Source: Corynebacterium stationis (GTDB lineage: Bacteria; Actinomycetota; Actinomycetes; Mycobacteriales; Mycobacteriaceae). Taken from it: a DNA stretch of 64,000 bases. The stretch is from positions 372,001 to 436,000 of the forward strand of contig NZ_CP009251.1 in assembly GCF_001941345.1 (NCBI RefSeq), in the 5' to 3' direction. Of the stretch, positions 18,364 through 26,847 are shown in pieces. The position numbers were made by a program, and so were the translations under genes. A model generated the notes under the pieces. The model saw only the letters and a program-made list of their open reading frames with translations. It made no database searches and was not told the origin of the DNA. Every line of letters starts with the position of its first letter. The first letter of the stretch is position 1.

Positions 18364-19617
18364 GTGGCCGTAGTCATTGCATTTATCGCAGGCGTTATCG
18401 TCTGCCTTGCCGCAATGCCAGTTTCGCGTTTTATCCAGCGTCGGATTTTAAGCTCACGGCAATCAAGTTCGATTGAGGCCAACCAAGTCACAACCGTCAG
18501 CCAGGTTTTGCATCTAGCTATCCAAGGCGCACCCACTGGGGTCACGGTGGTGGATCAAAGTGGCGATGTCATCTTGTCTAATACCGCTGCGCATGAAATG
18601 ACGATTGTGCACGACCGCAGCATCAATCCGGAACTGTGGCGTGTGGCCGAAAAAGTCTTTGATGATAAAGAAGAGCGCACCATCGATCACTCCGTGTCGA
18701 AGCGTCGCACGGGCAACCGCGTGCTGCAGATCCGGGCGCTGGTGAAGCCTTTAACGCTTATCGATGACCGCTTTGTCATCATCTTTGCCACCGATGAATC
18801 CGAATCCACCCGCATGGAATCAGCGCGCCGGGACTTTGTTGCCAATGTTTCCCATGAGCTAAAAACGCCCGTTGGCGGTATCGCGCTGCTGGCTGAGGCG
18901 CTGTTGGATTCTCCAGATGATCCAGAGCATGTGGAGTATTTCGGATCCCGGGTACAAAAAGAGGCCTACCGCATGGCCGATATGGTCAATGAGTTGATCG
19001 CGCTGTCGAAATTGCAGGGTGCGGAGGCTCTACCTGAGCTGGAACCAGTGTCTGTGGATGCGGTGATTAATGAAGCCATCGTGCGTAATCAGCTCACGGC
19101 TGAAGCACATGAAATCCAAATCACGCGCGGAGTCAGCGTAGGCGCTTTTGTTAAAGGCGATAAGGCTTTGTTGGTGACAGCGGTATCCAACCTGATTTCT
19201 AATGCCGTGCATTATTCGCCCGAGGCCATGCCGGTGTCGATCTCGCAAAAGCGCGTCAATGATGATGTCGTGGCAATTCGCGTCACAGACCGCGGAATCG
19301 GTATTGATACTGAAGACCAAGCGCGCGTTTTTGAGCGCTTTTTCCGTGTTGATAAAGCCCGATCTCGGCAAACCGGAGGTACTGGCCTAGGATTAGCAAT
19401 TGTAAAACATGTTGTGGCCAATCACGGAGGAAACATCAAGTTGTGGTCTCGTCTTGGCACCGGCTCAACCTTTACAATTGAACTTCCTATTTATCACGAG
19501 CCCGAACCGGAAAAGATTCCAGCGGTGACCGATAATGAACATGAGAAGACTCCGAAGGCTGACCTGCATTCCGCAGTTGCCCGGGAAGCTTCTCGTCGAA
19601 AGGATAAAACCTCATGA
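18364..19617 (+). CDS. senX3: Sensor histidine kinase of the phosphate-responsive pair
   Basis: Membrane-anchored kinase that phosphorylates RegX3; in Corynebacteriales the pair is tied to phosphate limitation. 417 residues, GTG start with AAGGAG about 6 bases upstream. One N-terminal membrane segment (about 3-23), a PAS-like region (about 50-145), the HisKA helix with phospho-acceptor His164 in NVSHELKTPVGG, then the ATPase domain with the N box (NLISNAVHYS), G1 (DRGIGID) and G2 (GGTGLGLAI). The stop overlaps the regX3 start by four bases (ATGA), so the two are translationally coupled. Confidence 0.92.
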   Translation: MAVVIAFIAGVIVCLAAMPVSRFIQRRILSSRQSSSIEANQVTTVSQVLHLAIQGAPTGVTVVDQSGDVILSNTAAHEMTIVHDRSINPELWRVAEKVFDDKEERTIDHSVSKRRTGNRVLQIRALVKPLTLIDDRFVIIFATDESESTRMESARRDFVANVSHELKTPVGGIALLAEALLDSPDDPEHVEYFGSRVQKEAYRMADMVNELIALSKLQGAEALPELEPVSVDAVINEAIVRNQLTAEAHEIQITRGVSVGAFVKGDKALLVTAVSNLISNAVHYSPEAMPVSISQKRVNDDVVAIRVTDRGIGIDTEDQARVFERFFRVDKARSRQTGGTGLGLAIVKHVVANHGGNIKLWSRLGTGSTFTIELPIYHEPEPEKIPAVTDNEHEKTPKADLHSAVAREASRRKDKTS

Positions 19618-20306
19618 CGACCATTCTCATCGTTGAAGACGAGGAATCGTTGGCGGATCCGCTGGCATTCCTGCTTCGAAAAGAGGGATTTGAACCAATC
19701 GTTGCGCACGATGGGAAAACCGCATTAGAGGAATTTGAACGCCACGATGTGGACATCGTATTACTTGATTTGATGCTGCCTGGCATGTCTGGCACGGATG
19801 TGTGTAAGCAACTGCGCGCGACATCTTCCGTGCCGGTCATTATGGTCACTGCACGTGATTCAGAAATCGACAAAGTTGTTGGCCTCGAACTTGGCGCTGA
19901 TGACTATGTCACCAAGCCTTATTCTTCTCGTGAACTTATTGCACGTATCCGCGCTGTACTGCGCCGCGGCGGAGACGCAGTGGAAGTAGAAGAAGAATTT
20001 GAAGAGCAGGTTCTCGAAGGTGGCCGCGTGCGTATGGACGTGGAGCGCCACATCGTGTCCGTCGACGGTGAACCTATCTCGATGCCTCTAAAAGAATTCG
20101 ACCTGCTTGAATACTTGCTGCGTAACGCTGGACGCGTACTTACTCGCGGTCAGCTCATTGACCGCATTTGGGGAGCTGACTATGTCGGAGATACCAAGAC
20201 TCTCGACGTACACGTCAAGCGCCTGCGCTCCAAGATTGAGCAAGAGCCATCTCGCCCTCAGCACCTGGTGACGGTGCGTGGCTTGGGATATAAGTACGAG
20301 GCTTAA
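19614..20306 (+). CDS. regX3: OmpR/PhoB-type response regulator
   Basis: DNA-binding partner of SenX3, 230 residues. The receiver domain has the acidic pair in VEDEE, phospho-acceptor Asp52 in LLDLMLPG and Lys in YVTKPYSSREL. The C-terminal winged helix (about 130-228) has the usual LKEFDLLEYLL and DVHVKRLRSKIE segments. Expected to control phosphate acquisition genes; targets are not visible here. Confidence 0.94.
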   Translation: MTTILIVEDEESLADPLAFLLRKEGFEPIVAHDGKTALEEFERHDVDIVLLDLMLPGMSGTDVCKQLRATSSVPVIMVTARDSEIDKVVGLELGADDYVTKPYSSRELIARIRAVLRRGGDAVEVEEEFEEQVLEGGRVRMDVERHIVSVDGEPISMPLKEFDLLEYLLRNAGRVLTRGQLIDRIWGADYVGDTKTLDVHVKRLRSKIEQEPSRPQHLVTVRGLGYKYEA

Positions 20307-20329
20307 AACCTCGCTTATCTTGGCAGCAG

Positions 20330-20363
20330 GGCCGGCTTGGTAGATTTCTACCAGCCGGCCTTT
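20330..20363. terminator. Terminator between regX3 and a convergent gene
   Basis: GGCCGGC-T-TGGTA (20330-20342), six-base loop, TACCA-GCCGGCC (20349-20360), then TTT. It overlaps the last codons of the convergent minus-strand gene and probably serves both. Confidence 0.7.
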
Positions 20364-21280
20364 GCGCTTGCTGGGTGCAAAGGCAACTCAATGTTTGCGG
20401 CCTTGGCTGCACCGCGAAGCTCTGCGCGCTGCTGGCAATGTGCAGCTAGAAGCTCATAAGCCTTTTTACCCATCAACGCGGTCAGCTCAGAAATGTGGGA
20501 ACGCCACATAGGTTCGGGGGAGTTGTGGCAGGCGGAATCTGTGGTGCAGTACCAGTCAAAATCCTCGCCGCCATTGCCCCAACCCCGGCGGTCGTATTCG
20601 CCCAAAGTGGTGCGTAGGATTTCTTGGCCATCGGTACGCTCTTCCCATTCTTCATGTCGGCGGATAGGAAGTTGCCAACAAACCTCAGGCTTTACAACCG
20701 TAAGTTCTTGGTCCTCTGCCATTGCCCACTGGTGCAATGCGCAGCCGGCGCCGGTGGCCCAGCCCGCGCGGTTGGCAAAGATGCAGGCACCATCTTGGAC
20801 TTGGGTTTTCAAGGCGGGTTCTGGCTCGCCATCATCGTCGTCGAGTTCATCCCATACGAGCCATGGCTCAATTTGGAGGGGATCTTCGGCCGATAGGAAG
20901 GCGTCTGTGTCGGCTGGACGATTTTGCCAATATTTTGCTGGCATTTGTGCCACGGCATCGTAGAGCTGATCCCGGTCGGTTTCGTCAGCCATGAAAGCGC
21001 CGTGCCCACAGCAACCCACATCTGGGTTTTCTGAGTCAATACCGAAGCATCGCTCAGTGCCGAATTGGCACGTGTAATGAGACTCTAACCAGGTTAAATC
21101 CACGCTAAATACGTGGAACTCATCATCGGGATCAGTAAATTCAAACCATTCCCGTGGAAAGTCCGGCGCTAACTCGCGGCCTGCGCGGATCGATGCGGCC
21201 GCCGGAGAAAATTCGGGGAAACCTAGGTGAACGGTTTTCGACGATGGTTGATACTGCTGTAAAAAATCCGGGCGATTCAC
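20348..21280 (-). CDS. Conserved hypothetical protein rich in Cys and Trp
   Basis: About 310 residues from a GTG at 21280 ([10 protein letters not shown]). The frame is open further upstream to 21457, but that part lies inside the divergent ppx gene and looks like its shadow. A TTG at 21289 is another possible start. The protein has paired Cys near the middle ([10 protein letters not shown]), more Cys in [17 protein letters not shown] and EVCWQLP, and a [10 protein letters not shown] segment, suggesting a bound metal ion. Similar Cys-rich actinobacterial proteins exist beside ppx, but I do not know a function. Confidence 0.7.
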   Translation of the reverse strand: MNRPDFLQQYQPSSKTVHLGFPEFSPAAASIRAGRELAPDFPREWFEFTDPDDEFHVFSVDLTWLESHYTCQFGTERCFGIDSENPDVGCCGHGAFMADETDRDQLYDAVAQMPAKYWQNRPADTDAFLSAEDPLQIEPWLVWDELDDDDGEPEPALKTQVQDGACIFANRAGWATGAGCALHQWAMAEDQELTVVKPEVCWQLPIRRHEEWEERTDGQEILRTTLGEYDRRGWGNGGEDFDWYCTTDSACHNSPEPMWRSHISELTALMGKKAYELLAAHCQQRAELRGAAKAANIELPLHPASAKAGW

Positions 21281-21314
21281 ACTTACCAACGGTAGACCTA
21301 CTACGCTTAGGGGT

Positions 21315-22244
21315 GTGCGATTAGGTGTATTAGATGTCGGAAGCAATACTGTCCATCTCGTGGCAGTCAACGCCACCGTTGGCGGTCGCCCGACCCCGAT
21401 GAGTGACTGGAAGACTCCGTTGCGCCTTGTGGAGCAATTGGACGACGACGGTAACATTCACGCCAAGGGCGTCAAAAGGCTTATCTCCGCAGTTAAAGAA
21501 GCTTCTGAGCTGGGCAAAAAGCTGGACTGTGATGAGTTCATCGCCTTTGCTACCTCCGCTGTGCGTTCTGCGCCGAATTCCGATGAGGTGTTAGCCTTAG
21601 TCGAGAAAGAAACAGGCGTCCATCTCGAGATTTTGTCCGGTGAGGAAGAAGCGCGCCTGACTTTCTTGGCGGTGCGTCGTTGGTATGGCTGGTCAGCCGG
21701 TCGTATTACCAACATCGATATCGGCGGTGGCTCGCTCGAGCTATCTACAGGTTCAGACGAAGAGCCAGAGATGGCATTCTCCTTGGACCTGGGTGCCGGG
21801 CGTTTGACGCATAACTGGTTCGATACTGACCCACCTGCCAAAAAAGATGTGCAGGCGCTGCGTGATTACATCGATGCTGAGCTCGAGGATGCAGCAAAGC
21901 ACATGAAGACTCTAGGTCCAGCCCGCTTGGCGGTTGGTACCTCGAAGACTTTGCGCTCCTTGTCACGCTTGACGGGTTCGGCACCTTCTTCAGCTGGTCC
22001 GTTCGTCCAGAGAACGTTGACGGCTGCCGGTTTGCGTCAGCTGATAAACTTTATTTCTCGTATGACTGCGGCAGACCGTGCCGATCTGGAGGGCGTAAGT
22101 TCCGACAGGTCGCACCAAATCGTTGCTGGTGCCCTGGTGGCTGAAGCATCGATGCGTGCATTGGGCCTAGAAAAGTTAGAAATCTGCCCGTGGGCACTGC
22201 GAGAAGGCGTAATTTTGCGCCGGACTGACAAGGGACTGGATTAA
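21315..22244 (+). CDS. ppx: Exopolyphosphatase / Ppx-GppA family phosphatase
   Basis: Removes terminal phosphate from polyphosphate (or pppGpp in GppA members). 309 residues, the short form typical of Corynebacterium Ppx2. ASKHA fold: phosphate-1 loop [12 protein letters not shown], catalytic Glu region LSGEEEARL, phosphate-2 loop [13 protein letters not shown] start at 21315 with a possible -10 only a few bases upstream, so the message may be leaderless. Sitting after senX3-regX3 fits phosphate metabolism. Confidence 0.9.
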   Translation: MRLGVLDVGSNTVHLVAVNATVGGRPTPMSDWKTPLRLVEQLDDDGNIHAKGVKRLISAVKEASELGKKLDCDEFIAFATSAVRSAPNSDEVLALVEKETGVHLEILSGEEEARLTFLAVRRWYGWSAGRITNIDIGGGSLELSTGSDEEPEMAFSLDLGAGRLTHNWFDTDPPAKKDVQALRDYIDAELEDAAKHMKTLGPARLAVGTSKTLRSLSRLTGSAPSSAGPFVQRTLTAAGLRQLINFISRMTAADRADLEGVSSDRSHQIVAGALVAEASMRALGLEKLEICPWALREGVILRRTDKGLD

Positions 22245-22248
22245 GAAC

Positions 22249-23382
22249 ATGGCTGAGGATAAGCAATTAACAGTTGCCGAACTGCTTGCTCGAAGCTCGA
22301 AAGAGCGAGAGCGCCGCGGCAGTGCGGGTGCCTCTGAACAGGGAACTGACGGCAAGGAAGTTCCACGCCGTCGACGTCGCCGCAGCTTAGATGAAGGCGG
22401 TATCTCTGTCGCGGAGCTCACCGGATCAATTAAGCGCGTGCAGTCGGAGCCAGCACGTTCCCGTCACTCTGAAACAGACACATCCGCTGCCGCCGCAGCT
22501 TCAGCAGCTCAAGCAGCGAAAAAGCCTACGCAACCTTCGGCGTCGAACGCCCCAGCGGATTCTGACACTTCAAAGCCTGCAGACGCCAAGTCGGTGGGCG
22601 CTAAATCTGCTGATGCCCCGGCAGCTTCCGCCAAGACTGCTCCTGCTGAGCCAAAGACTCGTGCTGCCAATGCGGCGAAACCTGGTGACAAAGCAGATGC
22701 GAAGGCGGCAGATGCTTCTGTAGGCAAGGAAACTCCTGCAGCAGCTAAGCCACAGGTTGCGAGCGAAGCTGAAGCTGAAAAGAAGGCTGATACTCCGAGT
22801 AATGATGACACCACTGTCATTAGCAAGGTAGAAGCAGATTATTCGAAGTCTGAGCCCCAGAAGCCTGAGGCGCAAAAAACCGCAGCAAAGCCAGCAAAAG
22901 TGAAGGCTGATACGGCGAAGCCAGCAGCAAAACCAGCTGAGGCGAAGGTCGACGAGACCACTGTGATGCCAGTGCAAACTGCTGCGCCTAAGCCGGTTGC
23001 TTCTGCAGATGCGCCACAAGTGGAAGATGCTGCAACGGGTGAAATCCCAGTGGTGCCTGCAGACTCACACGGTGATGCTGCAGTGGCTCAGCGTGAAGAC
23101 GAAGATTTTGAGGATGAAGAAGACGGCAAGCTAAGCGCAGTATCCATCGTGGTACTCGCGTTGATCGGAATTATCCTCGGCGCAATCGTATTCAAGGGCT
23201 TTGAAGTCCTGTGGGGACGCTTTGACCGCATCATCGTTTCGATTCTCGCGCTAGTTGTTACCGGTGCAATGGTCGGTATCGTCCATGCCCTGCGTACAGC
23301 GCGTGATTCTGTCTCCATGACCTTGGCTGCTGTTGTCGGGTTGGTTCTTACCTTTGGCCCTTTACTGATTATCATCCTGTAA
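22249..23382 (+). CDS. Ala/Lys/Pro-rich protein with C-terminal membrane helices
   Basis: 377 residues. The first 280 are low complexity, rich in Ala, Lys, Pro and acidic residues, with repeated AKPA/KPAEAK units, and start with a conserved patch (LTVAELLARSSKERERRG; RRRRRRSLDEGGISVAELTGSIKRV). Three hydrophobic helices follow at about 298-315, 325-345 and 355-377. This matches the membrane protein between ppx and proC in mycobacteria (Rv0497 position). The ATG is five bases after the ppx stop. The function is unknown; a cytoplasmic disordered arm on a membrane anchor is the visible design. Confidence 0.8.
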   Translation: MAEDKQLTVAELLARSSKERERRGSAGASEQGTDGKEVPRRRRRRSLDEGGISVAELTGSIKRVQSEPARSRHSETDTSAAAAASAAQAAKKPTQPSASNAPADSDTSKPADAKSVGAKSADAPAASAKTAPAEPKTRAANAAKPGDKADAKAADASVGKETPAAAKPQVASEAEAEKKADTPSNDDTTVISKVEADYSKSEPQKPEAQKTAAKPAKVKADTAKPAAKPAEAKVDETTVMPVQTAAPKPVASADAPQVEDAATGEIPVVPADSHGDAAVAQREDEDFEDEEDGKLSAVSIVVLALIGIILGAIVFKGFEVLWGRFDRIIVSILALVVTGAMVGIVHALRTARDSVSMTLAAVVGLVLTFGPLLIIIL

Positions 23383-23405
23383 AGACTTACCTCGGTCAGT
23401 TTAAA

Positions 23406-23441
23406 AAGCCGGTTGCTACGAAATGGTGGTGGCCGGCTTTG
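23406..23441 (+). terminator. Terminator before proC
   Basis: AAAGCCGG (23406-23413) and CCGGCTTT (23434-23441) around a 20-base loop. Its position over an upstream in-frame TTG argues against that start for proC. Confidence 0.55.
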
Positions 23442-23465
23442 TCAATATCTGGCACGCTAGATCGC

Positions 23466-24263
23466 ATGACAAAAATTGCAGTAATCGGCGGTGGCCAAAT
23501 CGGTGAAGCTTTAACCGGTGGGCTTATCGCATCAGGATCTGATGGACACGACATTGTAGTCACCAACCGTCGGGCAGAGCGCCGAGAAGAGTTTGAAGAA
23601 ACCTACAAGGTAAAAACTACGGACAATAACCAAGAAGCGGTTAAAGGTGCCGATGTTGTCTTCGTTTGTGTAAAGCCTTATGCAATCGTGGATATGCTTG
23701 CTGAGATCAACGACAGTCTCGCGAAGAACGCAGTGGTTGTTTCGATGGCCGCAGCAATTACTCTCGATAAGCTTGAAGGGGCAGTGGGGGCACAGGTTCC
23801 AGTGGTGCGCTCGATGCCAAACACGCCGATGTTGGTGCGAAATGGCATGAATATCGTCGTGCCCGGAAAAAACGTCACTAGCGAGCAGCTAGACACCGTA
23901 AAAGAGCTCCTATCGACGGTGGGCAAGGTTTTGGAAGTCACGGAAGACAAGATGGACGTGGCTGCCGCGTTGGCAGGCTCTGGACCGGCGTACTACTTCC
24001 TCGTCACTGAAGCGCTCATCGATGCCGGCGTAAATTTGGGTCTGACTCGTGAGCAGGCATCAGAATTGGCTAATTCGACCGCAGCTGGTGCTGGCCAACT
24101 GTTGGTGGAATCAGAGCAAAACGCCAGCAGCCTCCGCTACGGAGTCTCGTCTCCCGGCGGCACCACAGTCGCGGCATTGCGCGAACTTGAAGAGTCCGGT
24201 ATCCGCGGTGCTTTCTATCGCGCTATCGACAAGTGCGTTGAACGTACCCGCTCGATGAACTAG
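23466..24263 (+). CDS. proC: Pyrroline-5-carboxylate reductase
   Basis: Last step of proline synthesis: reduces pyrroline-5-carboxylate with NAD(P)H. 265 residues. Rossmann motif IAVIGGGQIGEAL at the N-terminus, MPNTPMLV in the middle and the C-terminal substrate region GVSSPGGTTVAALRELEESG. The frame extends to a TTG at 23439, but homologues begin at MTKIAV and the upstream stretch is part of a terminator, so ATG 23466 is used. A -10-like TAGAT just before it suggests a leaderless message. Confidence 0.94.
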   Translation: MTKIAVIGGGQIGEALTGGLIASGSDGHDIVVTNRRAERREEFEETYKVKTTDNNQEAVKGADVVFVCVKPYAIVDMLAEINDSLAKNAVVVSMAAAITLDKLEGAVGAQVPVVRSMPNTPMLVRNGMNIVVPGKNVTSEQLDTVKELLSTVGKVLEVTEDKMDVAAALAGSGPAYYFLVTEALIDAGVNLGLTREQASELANSTAAGAGQLLVESEQNASSLRYGVSSPGGTTVAALRELEESGIRGAFYRAIDKCVERTRSMN

Positions 24264-24526
24264 AGACCTTGTCGGACGAGCGCATTGTAAACAATGTGAC
24301 AAATCTGACTCAAGTGTTCTGAGGGCTTTGTGGTTCCCCAGTTATTCGCAGGGTAAATAACGTACGTGTGATACCCACGGGGGTAAAATAAATAGTTGTG
24401 ACGGGAAATTTTTGCACTTGAGTCGCATTAGTCACATGTTTCACGTTAGGCTGGTTCCAGCACGAGCGTGATCATCCTGTGGGAGGGGAAGCCTACAGCG
24501 CGTTTCGGGCTGAAAGGTATTGAATT

Positions 24527-24718
24527 ATGGCTAATGAAGATAAAGGAACCTTTCTCACTGTCGCAGAGGTCGCAGACATCATGCGTGTCTCGAAGATGAC
24601 TGTGTATCGATTGGTTCACGCAGGTGACCTGCCAGCTGTTCGCGTGGGACGTTCTTTCCGCGTTAACGACAAGGCAGTTCAGGATTACTTGAATAACTCC
24701 GTCTACGACGTTGGATAA
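24527..24718 (+). CDS. BldC/excisionase-like MerR-type DNA-binding protein
   Basis: 63 residues, essentially one winged helix: TVAEVADIMRVSKMTVYRLV (helix-turn-helix) followed by GDLPAVRVGRSFRV (wing). AAAGG sits about 9 bases before ATG. It belongs with the stand-alone MerR-like proteins such as BldC and matches the small protein next to proC and bS22 in M. tuberculosis (Rv0500A position), so it is a conserved core regulator and not a phage excisionase. The 263-base upstream gap contains the dyad CATTGT-AA-ACAATG (24282-24295). Confidence 0.85.
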   Translation: MANEDKGTFLTVAEVADIMRVSKMTVYRLVHAGDLPAVRVGRSFRVNDKAVQDYLNNSVYDVG

Positions 24719-24739
24719 TCCATCCTGCACAAGCTCTCG

Positions 24740-24800
24740 CAGCGCCCTCCTCTTTGTGTCTCACATTTATTGTGGACAGAAGGTGGAGGGCGCTGTTGTA
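24740..24800 (+). terminator. Long hairpin terminator after the BldC-like gene
   Basis: CAGCGCCCTCC (24740-24750) pairs with GGAGGGCGCTG (24785-24795), with a second short stem (TGTC-CACA / TGTG-GACA) inside the loop, then TTGT. Ends the regulator transcript ahead of bS22. Confidence 0.6.
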
Positions 24801-24983
24801 TGCCATGGAATCTCTCTAAAATAGGGGCGTTTTGGTTAGCTGGTACATCAATCAGTAGAATGGTTGGCATTCGTGTCAGCGCCCGCGCGCCGATTCTGGC
24901 TGCGGCCTGCTAAAGAGTGCACCTTGAGCGGGCAAGGAGCTGACAGGTTTAGTACGTACTAAAAGTTCGAAAGGAAACCTCCT

Positions 24984-25085
24984 ATGGGTTCAGTTATTAA
25001 GAAGCGTCGTAAGCGCATGTCCAAGAAGAAGCACCGCAAGATGCTTCGTCGCACCCGCGTGCAGCGTCGTAAGTTGGGCAAGTAA
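24984..25085 (+). CDS. Small ribosomal subunit protein bS22 (AURKAIP1/COX24-like)
   Basis: 33 residues, very basic: [19 protein letters not shown] and then [14 protein letters not shown]. It matches the tiny actinobacterial 30S protein bS22 (Rv0500B position in M. tuberculosis). AGGAAACCTCC before the ATG supplies the ribosome binding site. Short enough to be missed by gene finders. It lies between two terminators and is thus a single-gene unit. Confidence 0.93.
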   Translation: MGSVIKKRRKRMSKKKHRKMLRRTRVQRRKLGK

Positions 25086-25096
25086 ATCTTGCTTGC

Positions 25097-25142
25097 AAAA
25101 GGCTCTGAGTCTCCACTTCGGTGGGAGCTCAGAGCCTTTTTC
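25097..25142 (+). terminator. Strong intrinsic terminator after bS22
   Basis: GGCTCTGAG (25101-25109), inner stem CTCCAC-TTCG-GTGGGAG, CTCAGAGCC (25128-25136), then TTTTT. The UUCG tetraloop and GC-rich stem make this one of the clearest terminators in the window. Confidence 0.9.
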
Positions 25143-25204
25143 GTGAAATACCGCGTATTAGGTGTTACCGGCTGCAGGTGGTGGGTGCACGCGCCCCAAT
25201 AGGA

Positions 25205-26266
25205 TTATTGCTCCTTACCGCCCCGTTTGAGTAAGAAGCGCCAGCTGCCAAACGAGAACGCTGCGGTAACTAGAGCGGGGAGGCCATAGGCGCGAATAGC
25301 GCGGCGTACTGAGCGATAATCACGGATGAGCCAATCTCTATCTTCTGCGATATCGCGTAATTTCCGGTCGGGGTTGATAGCAACAGCGGTGCCGACCATG
25401 GACAGCATCGGCACGTCATTGGCAGAATCAGAATAGGCAGTACAGCGGGGAAGATCGAGGTTTTCGATGGTTGCCAGTGCCGCCACTGCATGACGTTTGC
25501 CAGGCCCGTGCAAAATATCGCCGACTAACTTGCCGGTGAATTTACCGTCTTTGACCTCAGCTACCGTGCCAAGCGCGCCGGTAAAACCAAAGCGATGCGC
25601 GAGAATCTGGGCCAGCTGCACAGGCGTTGCCGTCACCAGCCAGACTTGCTGGCCAGCATCCAAGTGCATCTGTGCTAACTCACGCGTACCTGGGTAGGCA
25701 CGCCGGGCCATCGAGTTATCAACGATTTCTTCGCACAGGGCCACCATGTCTTCGACCGAGCGGCCTTTGAAAAAATCCAGCGCCAATTCGCGGCCTTTAT
25801 CCACATCTTGGGCATTTTCTTTGCCGGAGATACGGAATTTCAGCTGCTTCCACGCAATGGTTCTGATTTGTTTGAAGGTTAAAAACCTTTTGCGCGCAAG
25901 CCCAAGACCAAAAGAAATCAGCGAGGAACCCTGAATCAGAGTGTTATCGACATCGAAAAAGGCCGCGGTGCCGCTATCGATAGGAATATCGGGATCTGCG
26001 GCTGTGATGTGTTTGGCACCGGCGGCATCAAAAGAGCCGGAAACAGAGTCAACACCCTTGGCATAAGAATCTAAATCGAGGTCATAGACCTCATTAATAG
26101 CAGCGGCAGCGGCTGCTTCACCAGCTTCACGCTGCGCTTCATCATCAATAGGCGGCAGGTAGGTATTTTCTAGGAAATTACGCAGGTTGCCGCGGCTAGC
26201 TGTCCAGTTGGCTAAGAAATCGCGAGGAGAATCTGGAAAGCCGGGAGGGGTAGGGTGAGATGTCAT
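25205..26266 (-). CDS. HAD-IB family phosphatase (SerB1-like)
   Basis: 353 residues. HAD motif I with both catalytic Asp in AAFFDVDNTLIQGSS (about 85), motif II in WLVTATP, the Lys in GPGKRHAVAAL and motif III in YSDSANDVPML. The C-terminus ends in a hydrophobic stretch and basic tail (about 328-353), so it may touch the membrane. In mycobacteria the gene at this position is called serB1, a phosphoserine phosphatase homologue; the true substrate is not proven. The first 80 residues have no recognised domain. ATG at 26266. Confidence 0.85.
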   Translation of the reverse strand: MTSHPTPPGFPDSPRDFLANWTASRGNLRNFLENTYLPPIDDEAQREAGEAAAAAAINEVYDLDLDSYAKGVDSVSGSFDAAGAKHITAADPDIPIDSGTAAFFDVDNTLIQGSSLISFGLGLARKRFLTFKQIRTIAWKQLKFRISGKENAQDVDKGRELALDFFKGRSVEDMVALCEEIVDNSMARRAYPGTRELAQMHLDAGQQVWLVTATPVQLAQILAHRFGFTGALGTVAEVKDGKFTGKLVGDILHGPGKRHAVAALATIENLDLPRCTAYSDSANDVPMLSMVGTAVAINPDRKLRDIAEDRDWLIRDYRSVRRAIRAYGLPALVTAAFSFGSWRFLLKRGGKEQ

Positions 26267-26398
26267 CGCGTTCCTGGGGAAGAAGTTAAAACTTAAAGTC
26301 TTTCAGTAATGTTTCTATAGTAATGGTTTTCAGCCCACCCGTCTTGTTCAAAGTAGCAAGCGGAGAATTTAAGGAGGAGCGCTATCCATACCGTCGAA

Positions 26399-26617
26399 TT
26401 GATGGTTCGCACCACCTGCGGATCGTGCAAGCGTGTACATGAACAAATCACACCAGTTGTTGCTGCAGCAGGTGCTGAATTAGTGGTGCGTAATGTTGAC
26501 CACGATCCGGAGCTCGCGGCGGAATACGGTGACCGTGTACCGGTTGTAGTAGTTGATGGTGAAGAATTTAGCGCCTGGGAAGTCGACAACGAAGAATTAG
26601 CTGCTGAGCTTTCTTAA
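26399..26617 (+). CDS. Glutaredoxin-like thiol protein
   Basis: About 72 residues in a thioredoxin/glutaredoxin fold with a CGSC active site (TTCGSCKRV), cis-Pro region DRVPVVVVDGEEF and an acidic C-terminus. The listed start is TTG 26399 followed by ATG 26402. However, the strong AAGGAGGAG sits at 26371-26379, too far from both. The frame upstream reads I-H-T-V-E-L-M, where an ATC at 26384 is six bases after AGGAGG and homologues as I recall them contain HTVELM. A non-standard start at 26384 is therefore possible. It lies directly before hemA. Confidence 0.82.
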   Translation: MMVRTTCGSCKRVHEQITPVVAAAGAELVVRNVDHDPELAAEYGDRVPVVVVDGEEFSAWEVDNEELAAELS

Positions 26618-26784
26618 AACACGTGCGCATAGGCTGCAGTTCGGGATCCGTCGCCTAAAAGGGTATCCTTTGGTTTGATGTAAGTTATCGTACTTTTTAT
26701 TGATATGCGTAGTGCTGCGTGTGACACGCTGAAATCCCCTAATGACGCTGCCTTTGGCGCCAGCTTTAAAGCCCGGATAAAGCT

Positions 26785-26847
26785 TTGAAAGTCATCGCTG
26801 TCGTTGCTGTTGTCGCTGCACTCGTACACGTGGAGGAATGTTCATGA
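26785..26847 (+). CDS. Possible 20-residue leader peptide overlapping hemA
   Basis: TTG-started frame [20 protein letters not shown] whose TGA overlaps the hemA ATG (ATGA). It is hydrophobic and could couple translation to hemA. No clear ribosome binding site precedes it, and it may be chance. Confidence 0.25.
   Translation: MKVIAVVAVVAALVHVEECS

Noticed and set aside
21281..21457. N-terminal extension of the Cys-rich hypothetical protein
   Set aside because: It overlaps the start of ppx on the other strand and reads as its shadow; a start near 21280 is more plausible.
24527..24718. Phage excisionase marking an integrated element
   Set aside because: No integrase, attachment repeats or phage genes nearby, and the gene keeps its place next to bS22 in mycobacteria, so it is a core regulator.
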